Below are positions 1-9,800 of a stretch of DNA of 64,000 nucleotides, one piece after another (within the stretch, counting starts at the first letter, position 1; each line of letters starts with the position of its first letter). The notes under the pieces are model-generated. The model searched no databases. It saw only the letters and a program-made list of their open reading frames with translations, and had not been told where the DNA came from. This DNA is from Galaxea fascicularis (lineage: Eukaryota > Cnidaria > Anthozoa > Scleractinia > Euphylliidae), in NCBI GenBank assembly GCA_948470475.1, contig OX419335.1, forward strand, positions 25,883,161 through 25,947,160. Reading direction: 5' to 3'. The position numbers and the translations under genes were made by a program.

Positions 1-126
1 ATGAGCTGGCTCATAGGAGCCTTTGATTAGACCTGGCCCCAGTTGTTCAAAGGCTGGATAGCGCTATCCACCGGATATATATCTATCCAGTGGCTAGTGC
101 AATTAGCTTTCCCATTACTTATCCGC

Positions 127-161
<35 letters not shown>

Positions 162-742
162 ACGTTTGAACAACCAGGGCTTGGCCTCTAAAGTCCTTAC
201 CCGTTTTCAGACTTGGACCCGGTTGTTCGAAAGCCTATTAACGCTAATCCAAGATTAAAATTAATCAAGGAGCTTAATTCTCTTTCCCCAAACGTTGTTC
301 ATTGCTGATATTCTGTAAAATTTTAGATTAGGGGAAGTCAATCCTGAAAAACAAAAAGCAGCCGAAACAACTTTCATCCGAAAGTTAAAACCTGTAACCA
401 AAGTTTACACTAATCCTGGATTAGGTTAATCGGCTTTCGAACAGCCGGACCCTGACGTTCCAGTTACAAATTTTCCCACTAGCTGGGCATGTGTTGTATT
501 AGTGTCCAAGTCAAACATTGGTAAAATTACGCTGGAATGATACATTTTGGTTACCCCTCTTTTTCTAATATTCATTTGGTAATGATCAATAGCCGTTTTT
601 GGACCAAAATGGCTAAAAAACCGTACCCTTTGGGAGGCACATACCAATATAGCTGATTTCGTGTCTTTCCCCCGCCCCCAACCCCTACCCCCATCCTCAA
701 AATCGCGAGGTTTTTAACGCTCATTGTATAATTTTCTGTTAG
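1..742. repeat. Upstream intron of the protease: two adjacent inverted-repeat elements
   Basis: About 35-180 is an element with terminal inverted repeats around GGATAGCGCTATCCACCGG (family A here). About 216-452 is a second element with ends GGTTGTTCGAAAGCC and GGCTTTCGAACAGCC (family B). From 453 to about 650 the sequence resembles the right part of the composite at 13030-13560 (shared ACCCTTTGGGAGGCACATACC-like end). No exon was seen here. Confidence 0.7.
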
Positions 743-1452
743 GTATGGAGTTCAACTTCAACAAATATAGCCGTTCAACAATCGACTCTCTCGGAACACC
801 TTACGATTATGGAAGCGTGATGCATTACGAGTCCAGAGCTTTCAGCAGAAATGGTCGCCCGACCATTGTTGCTAAGAAATCGGGAGTAAGTTCAGACTTT
901 TGTCGAAACTGTAGATTTTGTAGGAAATCTAGTCTTGTTTTCATTAATGTTACAAAACACTTTAGCATGCACGACTACAATTAAATGGTCTTGAAAAGAA
1001 ACAACGTAGGAAATGTGAAAATGTGGCCACTGTAAAAGTTGATAGGCCATCCGGCAGTATTCCTAATTCGTTCTCAGAACTTTGGAAGGACACTCTTACA
1101 ATATTTTCATAAGTTGAGAGAAAATACTGGTTCATAATATTTTGTGAGTTCTGTAATTTGGGTTGTGTATACTTGTCAAGCTAAGTAATCTATAGGCATG
1201 AACTTCTTCGTAAAGATTATTGAGTTGAAATTAAAATGCTAAAACACGGAGCTTTGAGGCCGCCCTTTTTTAGAGGTTTAATGACATCGTTTTAATTAAA
1301 ACCTCAACGTTTTCTCATTTTTAAGGTAACACTCGGAAACCGTAATCACCTGAGTAAAATTGACATTCTGCAGATGAATCTGCTGTATAAGTGCTCTGGG
1401 GGTGGGGGTGGACCAAATCCCTCGCCTCCAACTGCTACCATTCCACCGTCAG
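743..1452 (+). CDS. Astacin C-terminal exons (Met-turn region)
   Basis: Exons 743-885 and 1326-1452. The first carries the Met-turn [10 protein letters not shown], in which Met shapes the zinc pocket and the following Tyr is a zinc ligand, followed by RPTIV. The second carries the family's last helix ([15 protein letters not shown]), ending in the conserved Cys of the domain, then a Gly-rich stretch and a Pro/Thr linker. The first exon enters with two bases of a split codon, so an upstream exon is required. The second exon ends in phase 1. The acceptor at 742/743 and donor at 886 (GTAAG) are good matches. Confidence 0.88.
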
Positions 1453-3822
1453 GTCTGTATGTAATGAGTAAAGTTAGCTATGATGGGATAAAATGGCTCT
1501 TGGTAAAGTGAAAACATTGTTGCAAAACTAAAAATTAAAAAAAAAAAACAATGTAAAAACCCTGGCATTGCTGTGGATGACAAAGTCATCTTCTATTAGA
1601 TGCCGTACAAAATTATTGATTGAACTTGCTAAATGGTACATGTTAGCCATAAAGGCCAGTACACACAAGGGAGCTTGCTCCTGAAACAGAATTGTGCAAC
1701 AGATTTGCCCCTGGAGCTTGGTCCCTCATGCTAAACCAGTTTGATATGAGGGAGCAAAACTCGGGAGCAAAAGTTTTGTTGCGCAACATATTTTTTCGCT
1801 AGAAATCGTTGGTGCAGAAGCCGGGGAGCTTTGCTCCGGGAGCGTGTTGCAGGAGCGTGCTGCGGGAGCAAGCTCCCTCGTGTGTACCGGCCTTAAAGCA
1901 CGTTTAATCAGGGAGTGAACGGTATGCATCAAATAACAAAGCATACTTGGTTTTTCAGCAGAAATGCAACTTACAGTCTTTCTCGTATAACCTTGAACAC
2001 CAGGAACATCTATGGAATGTTATTGTGTTTCAAGTAAAAAGCCAATCACGCGTGGAAAACTAAACCGCAAAGAGTAACGGTAATTAGGTTGTGGTTTCAA
2101 GTTGCTTCTGATTGGACACGAAACAATAAACATTCTAGCATTTTTTTCTGGTGTTCATGGTTTTCCGGGAAAGACTGTAAAGGCCCGTTTAAACGGTTCC
2201 AACATTTGACCAACATTCGTTCAACAAAAGGTGAACGGATGTTGGGCAAATGTTGGATGCAAAAACAAAGTTGTGCAGAGGCCTGTTTAAACGGTTCCAA
2301 CAAACGACAGACGCCATATTGACTTTTGTGGCCTGATGTGAGCATGCGTGTGTTCTTCAATTGTTGAACAGGAGTGTTCAAACGGCTTCAACGCCATTCA
2401 ATATTTTCAAAAACAAAAGAAAAGTTGAATCGATGTTGAATGAAAGTTTAAACCGATTTAAACTTGATTCAACAGCTTTCAACAAGCTTTCAACATTTTT
2501 TACGCTTTCAACAATGTTAGACCACCTGTTCAAACGCACCCAACATTTGGTTCAACAAAGCATGTTAAGCAAATGTTGAAACCGTTTGAACGGGCCTTAA
2601 CGCAATTTTAACATCAAATGATACCATTGCAATCTGTTGCACCATGTATGCCATCTTACATGTAGGTCTTTTTTTACTTCTCCAGGTCCTTGCCGTGACA
2701 CGGGCAAATATTGTAGTTACCATGTTCCTCGTGGAGATTGCAAAAGAATGCAGATTGTGAGAGAAAAATGCAGAAAGAGTTGCGGCTTATGCGGTAACCA
2801 ACTAAATGCTTGCAAGGAATGCTAGCAGTGTTGATTGCTGCGTGTGGACTGCAGCGTTTGTCCCTAAAAGCTCCATATAGAGTGTGGAGAGTCGTTTTGG
2901 TAGAAATGTAACGCGTGAAATTGTCCTCTGTTATATTACAATTTACACTTTCAGTTGCAGTGGCTGGAGATGGAAGCGTAACCAAAGGTTTCCAAAAACG
3001 TAGTCTAGAAATATTTAATTTGTCAGTACGCAAATTTGCGCCCTACAGTTGAGGTTACTGGTAACTTATTGTTAGCATTTTTCTTTCTTCGACAAACGCT
3101 CGAAGCTCGTCACACCTACCGCTTTAGACTTCAATAAACGTTCCTTTGATAACATCACCTGTAATGAAATGGAAACTCTGTTTGACCAATGGTTTATTTT
3201 CAAAGCACTCATTTGTCACCCTTCTCTGTTCTTTATCAGGAACTCCACCACCACCTCCACCAGATACAATGCCACCGACCCCACCCCCACCAGACACTAT
3301 GCTACCAACCGCTCCTGCATGTCGTGACACTGGCAGATATTGTGACTACCACGTTCCCCGTGGCGATTACAAAAAAATGCAGATTGTCAGAGAGCGATGT
3401 AAAAAGAGCTGTGGCCTTTGTGGTGCGTAACTTGAATCAAACGTCTTGATAATGCGTGTGTACTCTAATAGCGCACGGATTACTTCAAGACGTGATAAGA
3501 ACAAAAAAGTGCGCTATGACTAAGCTGCAGACGAGGAGCGCGGCTATTTTTCTTACCAAGTTCTGGCATCCTTCGTGCGCTATCAGAGTGCACACGCACT
3601 GAAAAAAGGATCCATTTGTTTTAAGAGTTGGTTTCTTATACCCCATTCACACCAACTAAACATGTATAATGAAACCAGGTTTAGAAAAATGAAAACCGTT
3701 AAACAAAAACTGGAACTCAGGCCTTTAGATGAACTTAAACATGTTCTTTAATTTGCGCTGAATTTCTAGTCAAAAAACATCAGTACGCAGCTTTTATAAA
3801 GTAATTTTTTAAACTGTGTTTG

Positions 3823-3861
<39 letters not shown>

Positions 3862-6800
3862 CGGGGCATTAGACTTTTGCGGCTAGTGATGTCACTCGTG
3901 GGTCTGTAATCTGATCGCAAACCCTACTAAACCAATCAAAACGCGTGGTTTACACCGCTCATTGTATAAACTTTGGTGATATTCCAGGAACTCCTCCTCT
4001 ACCCCCAGGAACTATACCTCCACCGACAAATGGACCGCCTTCAGGTTAGAAAAACATTCTCTAGTAAGAATTCGTATCTAGTGTTATTAACCGTGCAAAT
4101 CAGCAAAAAATAGAAGGAGTGAAGGATTATTTACTGACGTCAGTATTGACACGTAGGATAACTGTAAGAGGCCATTTCACGTATTTCAAACGAAACTCGT
4201 GATATGGAGCAGTTTGAGTGATAATAATAGCAAATCGATGATAAGAGAATTTATAAAGATTTTGTGGAAATGAATTATGTAATAAACATCAATGATTAAA
4301 ACGAATGACGTTTCGACATCTCCTAGGTTGTTCGAGTCGGCGTTATCAAAGAAACTATGTCTTGAAATCATACGTTATAATTAGTAATTCTAAGTGTTAA
4401 TTCTACATTCCTATGAGGCTGAGCTTATACAGCTGTTTGAGTGATTGGAACTCTTTGTTTAATTTCATACTGTTCAATTCTGCTTTAAAAAATTGCAGTT
4501 TAATGAGCATCACATCTCCACTTTGCGCACTTCTTAGGGACTGATTTTCTTTCAACTATTACACAGGCTCCTGTGGCGTTTCCTCAGTCAATAACGGCCG
4601 TGTGATTGGAGGAGATGATGCCAGACCTGGGGCATGGCCATGGCAGGTTTGTAAACCGTCTGTTAAGTTATTTCATCTTTCCCTTAAATTTGAGATTATA
4701 CATCCACTTCACTCATCAATCGGCTTTTCAATTTTTATTTTCTGTCTGATCGGTAATGAATGAGCAAGTGGCTTGCACCAAGCCGAGTCACGCATAAATC
4801 GCTCAGGTTCGATGGCCGAGTTGATGCAATGCCCCCTCGCCTTACCTTATCCTGCTCGATGGCACAATTTGCTCGATCCTTTACACAGTGAATATAGTGA
4901 ATAAATAAAAGTAACAAAAAAAAAACAGTAAAGGGCTTGAACGTATGAATCAGGTGAAAACTCGTTTACGCACGATTTTCCTGAGGAGGACTTTCGACAC
5001 CAAAACCTCATCTCGAGCCATCTTCAGACAGTTCTTAAGTCACCATTTGACCATTTGCCTTTTTGGAACAGAATTATTTTTTTATATAGACTAGAGATAA
5101 CAATCTACTGTACAACGTTCGCTCTAGTCACAAGAGATTCGTCTGCAGAAATGAGCAAAATTTGTGTCTAATTTGCCTCTTGGACCTTAATTGGATCAAG
5201 TGAAAAAAAATATATAATTTAAGACTGCGCGGAGATCGTAGCTCCCCTGCCTGTTTGTAAAACAAATTTCCTCCGTCTAATGCGAATGGACTCCTTCTCT
5301 TTTGTCTAAATCAACTCGTTACATGTCTAAAATACTTGTGTTGCCCCAGTCTTGAATCAGAACCAAATTCAAGTTCTTATAGTTTCTATAAAGTGGTTTT
5401 GTTACAAATGGATATTCAAGAGACAACTTGTTTACTTTATTTTTTACCATTTGTTTCATTCTTTATCGACGCCTTTAAGGTTGGCTTGCATACCAGTCGG
5501 GGAGGATTTTTCTGTGGCGGAACTTTGGTCACACCAGAATGGGTTGTCACTGCGGCGCACTGTATATCTACCTTGTGAGTTTTGTTTCCATTTTGTGTTT
5601 AGCACGACTGTCGTCATTTCCACATTTTACTCTCGTCAATGCCGCAAAAGAACTAGTTCTATTGGCCTCAATTGAGAGAGCAGCCGTATCTATTTCTGAT
5701 CCACTTGCAGCTTTTGTCCTATGTACGAACTAGGTGACGTAACATCCAGGAAAATATATGTGAATTTTACAGCTTATACTCTTGACCAGTCAGGGTAGTT
5801 CTGTTGATTGTTCCATACCATCGCAAGAAATAGAAGGGCATTGCAAACCTTAAATGCACTCCAAACGCGCAGCAAAGTACTGGTCCTACATATCAAACTA
5901 TGGATGAAAAAATTCTATTTAAATGTGATGTGATTTAGTCATCTTGTTATCCATGTGGCGCGCATTTACTACGTGCCCATGCGTAATGCCATTTTAACTA
6001 TTCTAAACGGAACAGAGAAGCTGATGCATGCTCATGCATACTTAATAGGCAATTTTGGCGTGTTTTGCTTTGTAAGTAATGCGGTGAGTACAATATTTTG
6101 CCAGTAGGACTGGATGACTCGACGCTTATGCAAAATATAGATGAAATAAGACTTGGCGGACTTGCATGCCGACTTTACCGAGGAGTTACCCAGAATTCAT
6201 CTCGTGCGTCAACACGGAAACTTTGGACGAGCGGTACATGCTGCCGTAAAATAGCTTATGTTCGGTCTGCTGAAGGAGCCTAGGTAAATGGGGAAGAGAA
6301 ACAAAGACCTTGAACCGAGCTTTGCTGGAAATACAGACCACGGGCTCTAGGAGACTGTTGTGCATTGGAAACGCCAAGACAAAACTGGGTCTTTTAGGTG
6401 TTGTGCGAGGGCGCGTGATCAAAACAAAGAATTTTCCTTTGGTAGCAAAACAAACGGTCATTTTCAGTGGTGAAAATCGAGAGCTCTGCTGAATTGATAG
6501 GGTGCTAAAGTTAAGTTCCAACAACACGCTAAGCATTTGACAGTAACAGCGCGGTGCATTTCAACTTTCACTAAAATTCTTCAAGCGGTAACGGTGCCGC
6601 ATCATTACAGTATATGGGTCCCTGGCGACCCGGCAGTCATTGCAGTGGAGTCTCATTTAGGTAAGGGTTCAAATAAACTGCTGATGTATATGTGGTGTAT
6701 TAACCCTTTAAATCACTACATCAAATTTAAATTGTTATTTGTGGTCCCCTTCACAAAAGGCCATTTCCTAGTTCATGTCTACCTCCTCTTCAAAGTGAGT

Positions 6801-9800
6801 CACAGTGCGAAGTTTTTGTTATGAAAATTAGTTTTCATTCATATGTATAGTAGAACTAATTACCATCACAAAAACTTCGCACTTAGACTCGCTTTGAAGA
6901 GGAGGCAGACATGAACTCGGAAATGGCATATTGCTATAAAACAATTCTGTCCTTAATTATCGTCATAAACATCGATGCGGATCACTCCAAGGCCTTTTGG
7001 GGGTTAAAGGTATGAAAACGGATACGTTGCCTGTCAGTCCCTTGCAAAAAACAAAAACAACTCAAGACTCTCTTGGAGAGTTTCAGTTGCAATGGCCTCG
7101 CGCAGGTTCTATGAGAAAACAAAAACAAGCTTTGAAAAAAAATACTCAGCCGGTAGCGGTACCTCCGTATTTGGAGCGCTGTACCCTGACGATTATCCCC
7201 GAGATTTCGGCCCGGAGGTCGCTTATACCAGCTGAGCCCAGCACCCCGCACACCCGAGTGAATATCCTGTCATCCCATGACAGTCAGTGAGGGAGAGATT
7301 TGTCGGCCCCTAAACCATTCGTGACAATCCCACTCCAAACGCGCAGCAAAGTACCGGTCCTACATATGAAAATATGGATGAAAAAATTCTATTTAAATGT
7401 GATGTGATTTAGTCATTTTGTCATCCATGTGGTGCGCATTTACTACGTGCGCATGCGTATTGCCATTTTAACTATTCTAAACGGAATAGCCCATTGCAGA
7501 AACGTGAGGGGACTGGGATAGAGTGTGGTTGTTTTTAGTTTGTTTGAAAAACTAAGATATACATGAAATATCAACTGACTTTGAGAGTCTTAAGCAAGAA
7601 TAGAAGTATTATTTAGTGGAGGAAAATGGCAAAATGATAGCTCTTCAAATATCACCTAAAATAGAGAGTTTGTATGGATTGGGTAGACAAACTTGACTGG
7701 GTAGCTTTTCATTCAGTAGCATTTCAGTTGAAATGTTTAGATTTTCAATCTAATCAATATAAGAAACTCGTCCCAGTCCTCTCACGTTTCTGCAATGGGG
7801 TTATAGAGAAGCTGATGCATGCTCATGCATATTTAATAAGCAATTTTGGCGTGTTTTGCTTTGTAAGTAATGCAGTGGGTACAATATTTTGCCAGTAGGA
7901 CTGGATGACTTGACGCTTATGCAAAATATCGATGAAATACGACTTGGCGGTTTTACCAAGGAGTTACCCAGATTTCATCTCGTGCGTCAACATGGAAATT
8001 TAATCTTGATCAGCTCAAATCATCGTTCAAACAATTTTCCAAAGCAAATCAAAGTTTTTCATTTGGCCTGTAGCATCTTTCCTGAACTGTTAAGCGCGGG
8101 GACCGCATTAATTTTTGAGAGGAACTGTAAGGGTGTGTTTTGAAAACACATGATCTTGAAGGAATTTAGACACAAAACGGCCGTCTCTCGTCGCTTTTAA
8201 GACCTACATATCCTCATTATAGTTTTGACCACGGAACAATTCTTTAGGAAACAGTAAGACGGATTCTTGCCCTAGATTTGGACTGCTAGTATATTATCTA
8301 TTCACAATATATATGTCCAAGATTAGTCAGCCGAGGATTTACAAAACGTTAACAGAAAGCGAAGAAACTAGCCAAGGAGTAAAATTAGCTTCATACTGAC
8401 AATTTGGAAATGCTAATAAATGCGGACACTTTCAACTCAGTGTAAGAACCAATTCATACAGGGCAACCATTTAGACTGGCATTTTCTCCAATTCGCAATA
8501 ATGCAATTTTACAGGATAGCCGAGTAGATGGACTAGTGGTCTAGGGCGCTGGCCATGGATTTCAATGCGGTGACCCGGATTCAAATCCCGCTCTGACCAG
8601 TAACTAGTGTTGTTCTGGGTAAGTGCCTGGTTCAACTCCTCGGTCATCCTTGTAAATAGCCAACTGGTCTGCCTCCCGCCAGTTGAGATTCTTATCATGT
8701 CACGTTTATTTGAATTGTTTTTTTCATGCATTTGCTCGGCGCCACTAGCCTTTGTGCTAAATAAACTGCCGAGGGTATTTTTAATCAATTTAACGACCTT
8801 CTGAGGCCAGAAATTGGCGTCATTTGCTTGCCCTTGTGCCATTTTGAGGAGTGCTGAGGAATACACGCATTATATAGCCAATACAGGTTTGTCATAGCTG
8901 CGGTGCTCTTGATGATATGTATGGAGGGCGTACAATTTCAACCCCTCCCCCCCCCCCCCCTTAGAGTCGAGAAAAATAAAGTTTGATTAAAAGGACCAAA
9001 ACAATTTTCCTCGCAGGAGCCCGTCAAATTACGTCCTCAGGCTAGGAGATCACAACCGTCACAGAAACGAAGGAACAGAACAGAACATCAAAGCTTCCAG
9101 AGTAATCAAACACCCAGCTTATGACGGCAGACGCCTTAACAATGACATTGCTCTCCTTAAGCTTTCTCGGCCAGCGAGTATAAATGATCGTGTATCAACA
9201 GCGTGTCTTCCTCAAGCAAACTACATGGTACCAGCAGGGACCACATGTTACATCACAGGTCGGTCTGATTGTCCCATTTAATAGAAAACAACACGAAAGG
9301 GAATGGCTTTCAATTTCTTGCCGAACATTTGGAGGATTGAACTCTCTTATTTCCGGTTTCCTTGAAACGATTCATCGTGTAATTAATCTCTCAACTGACG
9401 AAGACTCCAAATGCGTTTATGGAAATTGTTATAAAGACCTAATAAACTTTTGTCTAGGAAGCTTAAGGAATGAGATAAGAATGGGAATGACCAAACTAAC
9501 AGACTGAAATTTTCGGTGAGAAAAGACTGTCTAGTTTTAATCAGCTGGTTTACTAATCATGCACCAGCAATAAACGAAAGATTACTCCAACGAGATTATA
9601 TTGGACGACACAGCGTTCGTGTCACGTAATTATTAACTAAAAAGAATGTGAAGAATTCAGTGTTAGTATATCAAATGCCAGTCATGTAATAAAGTTCCCC
9701 TAGTACAAGCTGTCTCTTTAGTTTCGTCCCTTTTTTGTTTTATTTTTTTGTTCGTACCGTTCATCAAGATCTTTTTTTAAAAGGATTTGAAAAACAGGTG

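Noticed and set aside
3124..3330. Gly-rich minus-strand protein (GGGGVGG repeats)
   Set aside because: Shadow of the Pro codons of the protease linker on the other strand.
6997..7290. 97-codon frame in the same intron
   Set aside because: No homology recognised, no splice sites consistent with the flanking phases (phase 2 in, phase 2 out).
6098..8143. Duplicated frame starting MPVGLDD in the protease intron
   Set aside because: Both copies begin at a non-ATG codon in a local DNA duplication, diverge in length and have no splice support; not an alternative exon.
8940..8960. Poly-C tract as a regulatory site before the catalytic Asp exon
   Set aside because: Simple low-complexity run; no partner or known motif.
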